A stretch of DNA of 64,000 nucleotides from Otis tarda (GCA_026413225.1 CM048552.1:200459553-200523552); one strand, 5' to 3'; shown: positions 35,647 through 48,597, numbered from the stretch's first letter. A program made the numbers and translations. The notes: a model not told the origin generated them from the letters alone.

Positions 35647-36790
35647 AGAATCATAGAATGGTTTGAGTTGGAAGGGACCTTAAACATCATCTAGTTCAAA
35701 TCTCCCTGCCATGGGCAGGGACACCTTCCACTAGACCAGGTCGCTCAAAGCCTCATCCAGCCTGACCTTGAACAATTCCAGGGATGGTGCGTCTACAACT
35801 TTTCCGGGCAATCTGTTCCAGTGCCTCACCACTACTGCAGTGAAGAATTTCTTCCTTATATCTAATCTAAATCTCCACTGTTTTAGTTTAAAGCCATTAC
35901 TCCTTGTTCTATCACTACATGCTCTTGTCAAAAGTCCCTCTCCAGCTTTCTTGTAGGCCCCCTTGAGGTACTGGAAGACCGCTATCAGGTTTCCCCGGAG
36001 CCTTCTCTTCTCCAGGCTGAACAGCCCCAACTCTCTCAGCCTGTCCTCATAGGAGAGGTGGAACCAGGTATCCAACTCCTTCTCAGCCTCCCTGATGCTA
36101 CACAGCCTTCTCATTGACTCCAGCAGCTCAACCACCTGCCGCAGGAGCTCTTCCACCTGTGCTCACCTTCTGCAGGCAGTGCTGCTGCCCGTCCCTGCCC
36201 CAGGAGAAAAGTCCGGGCACTTCCTGCAGTCTGGGGTCTGCACTGCAGCCTCTCCTTTCAGCACCTCTGTCTGCATGGAGGCATTGGCCACCACTGGGGT
36301 AGCTGGTGCAGACCCCCCCAGCCGGAGCTGCAGCCTTTGCTCTCAGACAAGTGCCCACCATTCTGCCTTGAGGGTCAAGTAAGACAAGTGCCCTCGACCT
36401 GTGCCGATGGTCAGACCTGCACAGAACATTGCCTGGTTGCGGGGTTATGTATGCTTTAAGTCTCTCACTTGGCCAGAGAAGTGCCCCTCCTTTGAAGAAA
36501 TACCCTCCCACACAAACTGAGGTGAGAGGTCTTGCACAAACTGCTGTGCCATGCCCTGGCTGCCGCACCACGCCCTGTTTGCCCATCCTAATCATGGTGC
36601 TCCTGATCACCAGCACTCCCCAGAGCTGCCTTTCGTGGGAGTTTGGGGTGGCAGCCATTACTCCTGGCCCTGCCCACGCCTTGTCAGATGCTCTTGTCAG
36701 AGCTGCCTACTCCCGTTGGGGGGTGTCTCTGCTCCCCTGGGGTTTCCCTGTGTCAGGAATCCCCTCTGTATGCCATGATCCTCCACTCCA
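35647..36790 (-). mobile_element. CR1 LINE copy 6: 5' region/ORF1 joined to 3' end
   Basis: Antisense CR1 with 3' tail AATCATAGA at 35647 and normal 3' UTR and ORF2 C-terminal sequence up to 36060. At 36060/36061 it changes directly to CR1 ORF1-type sequence (to about 36300). The GC-rich region beyond, to about 36790, is probably the rest of ORF1 and the 5' UTR. The outer limit is uncertain because I judged it by the return to AT-rich DNA near 36840. The whole middle of the element (most of ORF1, the endonuclease and the RT core) is missing. Confidence 0.8.
35731..36300 (-). pseudogene. CR1 ORF1 coiled-coil fragment fused in frame to ORF2 C-terminus
   Basis: Reading the minus strand from 36300: segments NASMQTE and AAVQTP (ORF1-type QT repeats), then CRKCP, a TGA stop at 36163-36165, then QVEELLRQVVELLESMRRLC and REAEKELDTW. 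This heptad-like Leu-rich stretch resembles the coiled coil of CR1 ORF1. The next codons (F, then [20 protein letters not shown]) are ORF2 C-terminal sequence in the same frame, and the reading continues to LSDLV and a stop at 35731. The 141-codon frame from the ATG at 36156 is therefore an ORF1-ORF2 fusion. ORF1 in intact elements is an RNA-binding protein. No activity is expected here. ORF1 identity rests on remembered family features. Confidence 0.75.
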
Positions 36791-36844
36791 CTGAGGAATA
36801 TGCCTACACCAGAGCTGATAGCCTTGTGAGTGGCCATCTTAATT

Positions 36845-39800
36845 TATGATAGCCTACAGTAATTTATGCTGCTGCCAATTATGTTCGCTAGAGATATTTA
36901 GCTAAAGTAACCTCATATGACTTGCTGTTAAATCATATCAGTTTACTTTTTGCCTTACAGTTCTCTTTTTTTTTTTTTGTCACAGGTATGTAGGCCTTAC
37001 TGTGACATTTTAATTGGATTTATTTACTGTATGCAGTGATTTTTTATTTTACTTTTTCATTTTACTTTATTTTTTTAACTGATCTACAATAATTCCCCAT
37101 GTAGTCACTCACACTGCACATTTCTTGAATTATAGTTTGCTCTGTTTCTGAAGTAGATTAAGCTATCTCATACAGTCTTAAAATGAACAAAGTGTACAGA
37201 CAAGGAGCTACTGATGACTAATTAGTGTGTCATAAATTTGTTACATTTTAAATGACCTATGTTAACTCACACTGCAACAACACCACTGGTGTGCTCCCTT
37301 CACCTCCAATGTACAGAAATTTCTGAATATTCAGAGGCAAATGGAAATAGATGAGCCAGTACTGTACGGTCACAAGGACTGGTAGAGTATGGGCAAAATA
37401 AAGAGGTATAAAAGGAAAATATTTCCATTATTCCATTAGCATATTTGATAGTGTGTACTGTGTAAGCAGCAATTTTTATGCAATATTTGAATCCGTCATA
37501 ACAATTTTTCCCTCTTTGCATGTGTTATTTCTGGAAGTACAGTTGTTTGAAGGTTGACAAGTATAATTACACGATCCTGTTCTCTCTGCTACTTCGTCCT
37601 TGCCCCATCTTCCAAAGAATGGCGTTTCAGAATTAGAAAAGGCTCTTTTTCCTATCTTCTCAGCAATAAGCACAGTTACTTAAATATTTTATAAGAAGCA
37701 GGAGTTCCTGCAGTGTTTAAGTAGAATGTTCTGCAAATGCACCTCTCTACACATGCTTTTGCATCTCCTGATGTGTGCAAGAAAACAATTTCCTTGAATT
37801 TTTGACAATTTCCATTATTGACTACTTCTTTTACGATGGCTGCACAGCTTAACAGCCTCTGCATATACCACGCTCCTGCCTACACTGGAGCAGCTGAGCC
37901 TTTGTTATGCTTAGAATCATGAAAGGCTTCCCACATCTTTAGGATCTTCATCGTGTAGTTCTGCATCTAATGTAGTTCTACTTGTAGAAATTCCATTTAG
38001 CAAAATTACCTAGAGACAGACTCCACCATGCTATTCACATTAATTAAATCCTTACTCTGCCAGTGGTGTCCAAGATACTGCCAACTCAACATAAGAGTGA
38101 TAGAATAAGGTTCTATACAAAACAGGTATTTCTTCTGTTTTGAAAGATTAATCACTAATTAGTTGGATGTTCTTAAACAGTGCTCCTTAGACACACGCAG
38201 AAATACACACATCTTACTCCAGAAGCTTCAACAGGGAAAGAGATATGTCTGGATACTAAAGGTGTGGTGGACCTGACCATTTATGATCTGAAAGCTTTGA
38301 TTCTGTTCTTCCTCTCACATTCCACCTACCTCTAGAAAATTTGTAGCACAATAAAACAGCTGCTGCTGCCTTCATCTTCTGTTCGAAATCTTGGCTGCAG
38401 TCTTCCATCAATTTCTTTACTTGATGTCTCCAGAAAGAGCAGAAATATCTTTGCAGCCACTTGCAGAGCCAGTGTATGATGCAAAGTCCATTCACAGCAT
38501 AAACTCACAAGAGTATTTTAGGTAAATGATAGGCAAATTAAAAATATATATTTTGTAAAAATTAATGTTTTTTCTCCTTAATTAATTAGACTAAAATTAA
38601 CGATTCCACCTGTTTTCTAATAAAATGAGTTTGTTAATGCTTAATCTGCAATGACTGTACTAGGAGCATGACACTCTAACTAGTCATTAGCATGACAACA
38701 GCATACGCACTGCTGTTCAATTGCACATACTTCACTTTTATGAGAAGTATGTGCAGCCAGTGTCTGTATTTTTGAATAAAAGGAAAAGACAATTAAAAAA
38801 AAAAGTTAGATAAAGACACAAATGTATTGAAGCTCAACATAGGTCCCCACAGTGCCTTTGGCTGTAGAATGGAAAAGAACACAAACATGGAAATGGGAAA
38901 GGGGGGAAACTGGGAACAAGGAAAGTGAAAAGAAGAGGGAAAGAGAGAGATATTTCTTATTTCTTCTAATCCCACAGTAGAATATTAATTTCAAAGTAAG
39001 TATATGACACCATTCTGAATAATATATATGACTAAAAGTAGAGAAAAGCTCTGTTTAAAGATGGCCACTTCATGAAGGAAACCAAAGCATAGCAAAGCAA
39101 CATATGATAGTGAGAACTTCAGGATGGCTTTTCCTTGGCAGATGGATCTAGTGCTGCTTGCTAAAAACCATCTTCCCTCAGTATTAAAGAGTAGCCATTT
39201 TAAACATGACATTATTGAGCTTACTGCAGAGACCTAGTAAAGTGCTTGGAGAAGAGTTCATCCTATAGGCCACTAAATAATTGCCTTCCCAAAAATGAAA
39301 AAGAATACCTTTTATTGGATAAACTTGCAGATAAAATGAAAACCTTGGTTTTTTTTTCACAGGATTGGTGAGTTAAAAATATTTTATACTTTAAAAAAAC
39401 CCACAAAGTTGTGGTGAAAATAAGTATTTCAAAATAAAATTGTAATCATGACAGTAAGGAGAACAACAGTGTCCCCCATATAAACTTAAAATTGATACTG
39501 AAACATTTATAGAGCTTTTTTTTTTTTCAAGGGACCTTTCCGTATGTTCATTTTTAACTTGCATGGGCAAAAGCTGTTAATTTTTACCTAGAGGCTAAAA
39601 GTTTTTTGGACTGGTAAGGAATAGAAATGAAGAATCATTATGACTCTACTTTAACTTTATCTCAGATACGTCCAGGTTGCTCAAGCATTGGAAGGATCAG
39701 AAGACAGGACAGGCAGAGCGATGGGTGATGTACAGCCAGGTCCTAGGTACAAACAAGGAAGGAGAAGACTTATTTTGTTTTTTAATATTGAAATTAACTT

Positions 39801-42800
39801 TATCTTGATAGTCTGCAGTCCAAAGGAAACACAATCAGACTACAATTTAGGATCTATAATTAATATTAAACTATATGTTTATGAAGACTAGATCCTTATT
39901 AAAAATGATGGAACATTTTTTTCTCAGTTTTTCTGGTTTTTTTTTAACCTCCTACTGAAGAGTTATAAGATGACTGAAATTTTGAAGTAAATGAAGCAAA
40001 GTCCTAGGAAATGTGTATGTCAGTCACTCCTGGGATGACAAGGCTAATTACTGATAAATAGCAGTGTTATTTTAATTGTACTTTTATTTTCAATGTAATC
40101 CATTCACCTTAGAATCTGATCTAACTTCTCTCACTGCACAGCTTCACCTGGGAAATGGGAATGCACTGTTTTCCTATTTTACGTTGTAATCTCAGCAGCT
40201 GGTTCCTGAGCAGCTATTAACACGATGGAATAATTTTTCTTCAGCAGATCCCTTTCATTGTCCTCACCAAACACTTTTGATTTTCTGGTTGACAGGATTA
40301 CACAAATGTGCTTATGCATTGCAAACAAGAGCACTTGCTTTTAGCACAGAATAGCACAGAGGAGCATGATAAGGCATAAAGAAAGGTCAAGGAGATCTTA
40401 CTGGAACAGAAATAGAAAAAGGCACCGCATCTCCAATTGATCCTATATTGGAATGGTCTGCTAAGCAAAGTTCTTCCAGAAGAGAGTCTGTGGTCAATCA
40501 AAGATGCAGTCAGATGTTCTCCTTAGATGGATAATACCGTACTTAGTGGAAGCCTCAATATGCTGAAACGCCGTATCTCTTTCCAAATGTCTCAGGAGCA
40601 TTTACACTGGCCAATATGGGGAACGCAGCTGTAGTGCAGCATCTTGTGAAATCTAAAGTGAGAAGATAGGAAACTCATAAGTTGATTCAGAACTGTCTTT
40701 AACAGTGTCAGCACATCTTTGCCAATTAGCATGCTAGAACAGAAATGCCCTTTTTAACTGTTGGCTTCTGGAGAAGAACTCTGTATCTTTACATATGTTT
40801 ACAAAGGTGTTCATATGTACAGGTTTTTCCACTTGTGATCTGAGCTGACCTCATCCAATGCGTCTTAGTCCATGTTAGCATAGCACTGAGTTCAAGTTAA
40901 CATACTTTGCTTTTTGGTAGGGCTTAAATGCACAGGTACAGGAATATATTACTATGTTCCAGCTCCTAGTCCAGAGTGAGCTTCTGCATGAGGATAGTTG
41001 TCTGCATTCCTCTATGGAGGCATTTAATAAGTAATCTAGGTTTAGGTTACAGTGAAGACAAAGGAGAAAAAGAGCAGTCTCATGGCTGAGTGGATGGATG
41101 GAAATCTTAAATTTTCCCATCAAATATGAGTCTGTTAAGAAGTTATTTGTGAAGCTTTAAGGTCCTCTATTGTTTTCCCAATCAGTTGATTTCCTATAAG
41201 CTTAATATTTTCCCTATGTTTTTTATATCTCTGAGTGTGAAATGTTGAAGATTATTTTGCAATGGGACAAGTTTGTATAACGGAGGTAAAATCTTACTAT
41301 TGCTACTGTTTGCATAATCCTTCAGTGAAGATGTTGGGAAGATCTTTCTTTTACTGCTGTATGCCAGATAGCTCACAGAAGAAGGGCTTTTTCTATATTC
41401 TCCTGCTTTTAACAAAGACCTTCTGGCAAGAGCAGAAAAGTTAAAGAAGTTCAAACTTCAGCCAAAATTCTCACTTTCCTTTCCAAACCTTCACTGCCGA
41501 ATCTCTTTTCAATCTATGTATAAAAGTAATAAAAATAGTATCATATATGTTAATGGAGTTTCTGTTAAAAATAATTTGAGTAGTATTGTACTCAGTCATA
41601 GCCATAAAGAGGAACAGTAACACCTGCCTCTAGATCTTCAAGTGTCTGAGCAAGCAACAGCTACTAGCCTTCTACTGGCACGTAAAAGGAACAGCAGATA
41701 AGGACATTGTTTTTTTTTCATTGTACTTCCCATCTTCTCCTAATAAATTGTGATTCTGATGTTCTTGTTTATTTTTCCAGGTTGGCAGCACAGACCTTTC
41801 ATAAAGAAGAAGTAAAATTGGTGATTTTGCCTCTCAGATTATTTCATTCTCTAGTATAGCTAGACTTTTCCTGGTGCAGTGCCTGACATAAGGCTGTGGT
41901 TTAGTCCAATATGCCATTGTTTGATCCTAAGTTTTGTGGATATTTTTAATTTTATTCCTGAGTTTACTTCTACTATATGTCTTACTTGACATGTCTTCTG
42001 TGCATAGACTAACAAAAAATGCAGGACACTCTGCATGGGTTCACAAAACAAAACATTGGATAGAATCCTCTAGGGAATATTGCCAAAGTCAAAAGAAGAC
42101 TCACAGCAATGAAGTAATTAATTCCTCATCTTGCTACGAATCAGAAATTAAACAGAAATAGATAAAATCATTAGCTAGAAATATAGAATTGTCTCATTTT
42201 ACATTTTTTTTTCTATATTTGGCAACAACAGATAATGCATACTTGTGCAATTTAATTCATGCTTCTACAATTAATTGAACCTGTGGAGCTTTTTTAAAAA
42301 TATCAAATGCTAAAGAGAGGGCATAGTCACATAGGAAAAAAAAGTTGCTCCACAGTCTTCTAAACTTAAAAAAGTCACATCCTACAGACTTTTACATGCA
42401 TCTGCAGTCTGATGACTTCCCTATACATCTTCTTATAAATCATGCAACTCATGCAGAAGGCGTCACTAAAGGTATTAATATCTCCTAGAATTTGTTTTTT
42501 TCTTTTCCTATAGTCAGTAGGTATCCTCCACTCTATTTCCATGTGTTTAGTAATTAAGCAGTTTAGATCATGAAAACTTTAGTAGTGCTGTTTCACAGGA
42601 CATAGTGCGTAAATCTTCTGACAATAATTTTTTAAATGCCGTTTTTATGAACTAAAGTATTTCAGACCACTAGTTTAAGTTTACCTCAGAAAACCTTTAA
42701 TATAGTATGACTCCATAATCTATGTATCCATAGTCCTACAAGATCCAAAATAACTCAAGAGTCAAACCTATATGGGTCTGAGGTCATTATTAAAAACTAA

Positions 42801-45800
42801 TTGAATCTGGCAAATACTTTCACATCTTGAGGTACAGAGTTTTTAAAAAACCAGCAGCTTATACCAATAACAGGTTTTTGCACAAAATTAAGTGGGATTT
42901 CTCTTGATGAATATTTGTCTGCCTACAGCAACAGTAATACTAACCTAAGAATGTGAGTAAAGAGATAAGAGAAGAATTAAGTAAAATGTTATTTTCACTG
43001 ATATCGATTTTTTACTTGACATCAGATTTGGCTGTTATTTTGGGCTTTGTGTTCTGCAGTTGGAGATGATAACCAGACAGTGCTCTCAATTTTTCTGCTG
43101 AGAAATTACAAATACAATTTTCTACCTAAATATTTGCTCATTTCTATTGGCCCTTGACTCTCTTACAGCACTGGTAGACATTACCGAAATCTAGGGAACA
43201 TAAAAAGAAAGATATTATCTAGTATAATTTAAGGTATGGTAAGTTACTAAAAGCCGTTTTATTTTTTTAACACAGGAGTAAATGCATATGAATAGGAGAA
43301 ATTACTTTCTTCTTCTGTGGCATTAGTCTGTTGGGTTAACTGCTGAAATATTTGAAACTTTTCTTGAGAAAATATCTTTCTTTTAATACGTATCACATTG
43401 CATGTGTGAAAACATAGTCTGCATTTTTAAAGGTCAGGAATTTACTAAAAAAAGAAAGAAAAAGAAAAATAGTATATTCTTAACCTTTTCTTATTCAAAA
43501 TAGCTAAACTCTTGTCTTCCATGAACTGAAGTGTGCCAGAATTTGAACAGAAGCAGCTGTATGCCCACCTTCATGTTCTCTTTCAGTAGTGAGCATTCAG
43601 AAACTTGAATACCTGGTTTGCTCTCCAGCATCTTTCCACTCATCAGTTTATTTAAAGTAATTGTTTTCTACTGTTTCATTCCATCACCTACTTCAAATTG
43701 CTTTACCCAACCACTTTTGTTCTTCATTTGCGTCTTCTTTCTGGTAATTCTCATCCCACTTAGAAACTGCTGCCTCTGCTTTTTTCTCCATTTGTTTTTA
43801 GTAAAAAAGGTTTCATTTTGATAACAAGTTATTTTCCAGATCATAGTGTCTGTATTAAACCCGTACATTAAAGTACAATTTGCTGAGTTCTAGTTCTTAA
43901 ACTAAGAGTGAGTTATGCCAAGCCACTTAATGTATTAGCAAAAAAAAAAATAATAAAATCACACCTTTATAGGTTCTTATATTGGTTTTAATACCAAGAC
44001 CTCCATTTTTTTTCTCACAATGATTAAAATATTGATGCTATTCTGTGAAATAGCAGGTATATATTTTCTTGCCTTCACTGTTAGGAAACTAAGTTACAAC
44101 AGCTTGCCTGTATTCAGTGAGAAATTGTACAAAAATCTATTAACTGCAGGTGTGGCAGGGTGGAGGCTTGTTAAATTACATTTAGTAGACAAAGAAAGAC
44201 AAGCAAAACAATGTTTTTTTTAAGATTTCTTTTTTCCAGAACAATTCAGATAAGTATCCTTTTTACTTGATTGCATTTCGTGTAACATGCAGTTGCTTAT
44301 GCATGCCTTATGGTTCCTTCACAGCTGAACTGATAGGAAAGCTCTCCAGAGCATTACAGAAACTGATGTGAGCAGGAGTTATTAACAGACTCAGCCTTTG
44401 GGAAAAGTCTGTCTCATCAAGCAGTGAAGTTTGAGTTTATTCTGACCTTTCTGTGTCCACAGGCTCGTGAAGGGTTGCTGACCTTCTGTCAGGTTTTCAT
44501 CTGAACTGTCAGCTTCCAAAAATTTCTGCTTATGTCCCAACGAAAGCAGAGTTTTTCAAGTTTTCTTTACTTTCGCTCTGTAATAGAAACAATGGATAAA
44601 TCAGGCCTGTTAGTGTTCAGGATCTTTTAGAAAGTAAACTTACTAGGGAGAATTTATTTGAGCTGCTAGGTGCCAAATGGCCACATGGAAAGCATCGGTA
44701 CATTGTCTATAATAATTAAAGTACCTTGAAAATGACATCTGGTCAGTTTATGATGAACGCTACACCTTTTCATAAAAAGTATGGGGTTGTTAGTTTTATA
44801 GTGTTCTCTAATGTAACTGAGTGGGATGATGAACTCCTTCCTCACAAACACAATGGACTTTTTTTGGCCAGAGATGCATACACTAATGTAATCATCACCT
44901 CCCATTAGCCTGTGATGGATAGAGTTTCAAGGATTGAAGTGCCCCAAAGGACTGTTTAAGATCTCTTTCAGGAGGGATCTGCTCCTAGGACCTCTCCACA
45001 TTACCAGTTTCCAAGGTGCCGGGGGAGACCATGCTATGGCTGACTGCCCCAAAACACGCTGCCCTCATGGCTGAAGCGCCAGAAGAGCCTTACAGCTCCC
45101 ACACTCAATCCCTGCTTGTATACAGCCTCACTGTTGTTCCTGGCAACAGTCAAAACACATTACTGTAGCTCAGTAAGAGAATATTGTTATCCATTTCTTT
45201 TGCACCAGCATATAAGGACAATCATGCACCTCAGCAGCCAAGGATAATCCATTAGAGATGCATCAATGCATTAGATAAGGGAAATTGAAAGTATTATCTA
45301 AAACAGCATCATGGAAAGCAACACAGGAATGAAAGCTTTTGAATCAAAATATCTGTCTATGGTTCTGTCACAGTGAGCAATATTTTTCATCCTGTTTTTA
45401 GCTCGGGACATGACTAAGAAGGCTATAGCAGTGAGAGCACATCCATTTGATTAAAGGGAAAGCAGTTTGGAAGTGGAAAGAATGACAGATTTCTGGCCAT
45501 TAAACAGAACAAATAATAATAATAAAAATCTCTGCTATATTTGGCAACTGATTTTTGCCTATGAGCCAGGAGCAATACTGCAAAATTTTATCAGGTACCA
45601 CCACAAACACTTCAGTATGTGTAGTCTTGACTGCTGTTGTCATTGCTGGCCTGTTACTCCTCCTCATCACCATGCCACTCTCTTGCTTATGGAAGCAAAA
45701 CTGTTTCTGTGACAATACATCAGCCCAGATCTGGAGAATGATTAAGTGTTTTGGGGTGAGTGAGCAGTGAAGATGGCTGCAGATCAACTGAAGATCAGTT

Positions 45801-45925
45801 AAGGATCAGTTAAGAAACTTCTGCATATTTTTTTCAGGGGTGGTTGAAAGCCTCAGGACCTAGATATTATTTCCATATATCCTATTGGAATTACGAAGAA
45901 AAAGATGATTCCAAAAAGGCAGGGG
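36845..45925. other. unique AT-rich non-coding DNA
   Basis: About 9 kb with no recognised gene or transposon. Homopolymer runs are common. A GC-richer block at about 44925-45140 could be an unrecognised repeat. An 11-bp repeat in three copies lies at 45782-45814. Open frames are all under about 100 codons and unconvincing. Confidence 0.55.
45782..45814. repeat. 11-bp tandem repeat, three units
   Basis: Units gatcaactgaa, gatcagttaag, gatcagttaag. The last two are identical and the first differs at several positions. Confidence 0.85.
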
Positions 45926-46170
45926 TGGTGGGTTAGCCTTGGCTGGCTGCCAGCTGCCACCCAGCCACTCTTTCACTCCCTCTCCTCTGCAGGACAGGGG
46001 GACAAAATAACATGAAAAGGTCACGGGTTGACATAAGGACAGGGAGATAGCTCACCAGGTACTGTCATGGGCAAAATAGACTCCACTTGGTGAAGATTAA
46101 TTTAATTTATTGCCAGTTAATAACAGAGTAGGCACAGGGGCATGGGGAATGGCGGTTGCGTTGAGTGATG
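45926..46170. mobile_element. probable avian endogenous-retrovirus LTR fragment
   Basis: It starts TGGTGGGTTAGCCTTGGCTG and contains a CACTCCC, CAGGACAGGGGG, GACATAAGGACAGGGAGA and TTAATTTAATTTATTGCC series that I recall as a recurrent LTR-like repeat in many bird genomes. The later part (about 46125-46170, GGGGAATGGCGGTTGCG) appears joined after loss of internal sequence. No retroviral gene is visible nearby, so this would be a solo or broken LTR. Strand and family are not certain, and recognition is from memory. Confidence 0.5.
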
Positions 46171-46303
46171 CATTTCCAAACACAAAGCCTGACAGTTAGG
46201 AATGCTTAATTTCTGCTTTTCCTTATAAATATTTTATGCCCTTTAATGATCTAATGGCCTTCTTTAAGAAGTTCATTAACTAAACATAAGATTGTATTAG
46301 CCC

Positions 46304-46366
46304 ATGTATAAAGACTGATGGAATTAGAATAATTAGAGATATGTATAAAGACTGACGGAATCAGAA
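46304..46366. repeat. 37-bp-period imperfect tandem duplication
   Basis: The segment atgtataaagactgatggaa at 46304 recurs at 46341 (atgtataaagactgacggaa). The 26-base copies differ at two positions and are separated by 11 bases. Confidence 0.9.
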
Positions 46367-47366
46367 ATGCAGTATTTTGCTGGAGGAAGTGAAGCAATTT
46401 ATGACTGGCAGGACTTTCAATTTACTACTCAGGATCACTCAGAGATGGAGAGAATAAACAGAAATATTTGTTTACCAACAAGAAATTAATAGGAAATACA
46501 GTATAAAGCTAGGTAATAAATTATCTACTTAGAAAATATACCAACTGTCAATGCAAGAAAATGCTTTAAAATGTGCTAAGTGAATTCAGCATGCTCAGAA
46601 TATACTGCTCACGAAGGTGGCTGGAATTGAGAAAAGCATAGGCTTTGCCATAACTGTATCTTTATTGGTTGTACCTGGAACAAAAGGCAGCTGGTGTACA
46701 AAGCACAGTAACAACTGACCTTTGGAGGACATGAAGTTGAGTGGTTCTTCCTTGTTATCCATGTAAGGTCTGACCTCAATTAGCTTTAACTGATAACGAT
46801 ATTTATCTATTGCTTCTATCAAAATATGAAGTAACAGAATTTTCTTAGCCATTTCATTATTTTAATTGATAAATAACAACAGTGCCACGTATACATTTTC
46901 CCTCAAGAAAACTTCAAGATTTAACTCCTACATATTGAAAGTAGGAAGTAATGGGCATAAAATTCGTACATACCAACTTCTTTAAAAGACGAATCTTTTA
47001 GCTACTTCCAAAACCAAGTTTTAAGTGTCCAAACCAAACATGAAATTGTAATCTAAGGCTGAGGACAACATGCCACCTTCGTGCACACACTTTAATATGT
47101 ATGTATGCTTTAAGCTGTCGTGCTCATGCCTTGCGTTACTATTTAAGTTTGGTGGTATCTCCAGTGAAGGAGCACTATTACACGCGTATCCTTTTACATC
47201 CCTGGAACACTGTAAGTAATGAAATTAGAAATATTTATTGATATTCCTGTTATTAAATGTAATGAATAAAATCACATAGGCAGCTTTAATTCACGTATTT
47301 TCACTATTTTGAGTACTTTATTGTGGAAACATAACGGTTCTTTTTTCCCCTTTGTTTCCAGTTATC

Positions 47367-47395
47367 TTTTTTTTTTTTTGGGAAAAAAAAAAAAA
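47367..47395. repeat. T13-GGG-A13 hairpin
   Basis: Thirteen T (47367-47379), GGG, then thirteen A (47383-47395): a perfect inverted repeat with a three-base loop. Confidence 0.9.
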
Positions 47396-47941
47396 GCAGC
47401 AAGACTGTATTCTTTCCTAAATCTCCAAATAATTAAGCTGAAAACAAAGAGATTTCTTTGTACAGAATCTTATTAACATCTAGACTGATTTTCAGTAGGA
47501 CTGGCGTTTGTAGGTACAGTGTTTTTTCTTGCTTGAGCTAACTGTGAAGCAGCAGCATGTGGCCGTCCTCTGCACGCTCGGCAGTAAAAGGGAAATTGGA
47601 AGAGATGAGGATCTGGGGTTCCATTCTCAGGGAGAGAAGCATTCTATAATAAAGCAGGAACTTTCTGCTCCACTCATCCCACCTGCTTCTAGCCTAGTCC
47701 TGGCACTGTTGCTCTGCATCAAGTTATCTTGTTTGTGGAATTGTTGTCAATGCTTACCTCTACATTAGCAGATTAAATAGGGCCAAGACTCAGGTCTAAG
47801 CACTGTTCTGGGACTTTTTATGATGATTAATTGGTAGCATTCTCTCTGGCATGGTTTTGGTCAGACATCAGACCGTCACAGACAACAGGCATTTTGGGTT
47901 CAGGGAGCAGTACCTGGGCCAGTGACTCTTCTGCAGGGACT

Positions 47942-48597
47942 CTCAACATGAGTTGGCAATGCGCCCTTGCGGCCCAGAAGGCCAACCACATCCTGGGCTG
48001 CATCAAGAGGAGTGTGGTCAGCAGGTCGAGCGAGGTGATTCTCTCCCTCTGCCCTGGTGAGACCCTACCTGGAATACTGTGTCCAGTTCTGGAGCCCCCA
48101 ACATAAGAAGGACATGGACCAGTTGGAGAGGGTCCAGAGGGGTGCCACAAAGATGATAATAGGGCTGGAGCACCTTTCCTATGAGGACAGGCTGAGAGAG
48201 TTGGGGCTGTTCAGCCTGGAGAAGAGGAGGGTCCGGGGAGACCTTGTTGAGACCTTTCAGTCCTTAACGGGGGCCTATAAGAAAGATGGGGACAAACTTT
48301 TTAACAGGATCTGTAGCAATAGGACAAGAGACAATGGTTTTAAATTAAGAGATGATAGATTTAGACTAGAGAAAAGGAATTTTTTTTTTTTTATGGTGAG
48401 GGTAATGAAGCACTGGAACAGGTTGTCCAGAGAGGTGATGGATGTCCCATCCCTGGAGATGTTCAAAGCCAGGTTGGACAGGGCTCTGAGCAACCTGGTA
48501 TGGTTGAGGGTGTCCTTTCTCACTGCAGAGGGGACTGGACTAGATGACCTTTGTAGGTCCTTTCCAAGCCAAATAATTCTAAGATTGTATGATTCTC
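47942..48597 (+). mobile_element. CR1 LINE copy 7, 5'-truncated
   Basis: Sense CR1 starting at the LNMS block of the ORF2 C-terminal region (ctcaacatgagttggcaatg) and running through the 3' UTR to a degraded tail (attctaagattgtatgattc, ending about 48597). Moderately diverged. Confidence 0.95.
47945..48506 (+). pseudogene. CR1 ORF2 C-terminal fragment
   Basis: Two frames cover it. First comes [20 protein letters not shown] to about 48045. A loss of four bases (ctctgccctg instead of the ctctactctgccctg of other copies) shifts it into the second frame, with [35 protein letters not shown] and FRLEKRNFFFF. A T-run at about 48380 expands the Phe stretch. It lacks all RT catalytic sequence. Confidence 0.93.

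Larger units (their letters stand above)
46171..47941. other. unique AT-rich non-coding DNA
   Basis: No gene recognised. It holds the 37-bp-period duplication at 46304-46366 and the T13-GGG-A13 hairpin at 47367-47395. The stretch at 47830-47940 is less AT-rich and borders the next CR1, but does not read as CR1. Confidence 0.55.

Noticed and set aside
36128..36658. 176-codon minus-strand frame in the GC-rich block
   Set aside because: It overlaps the CR1 ORF1-type frame (NASMQTE, AAVQTP) in another phase. GC-rich DNA has few stops.
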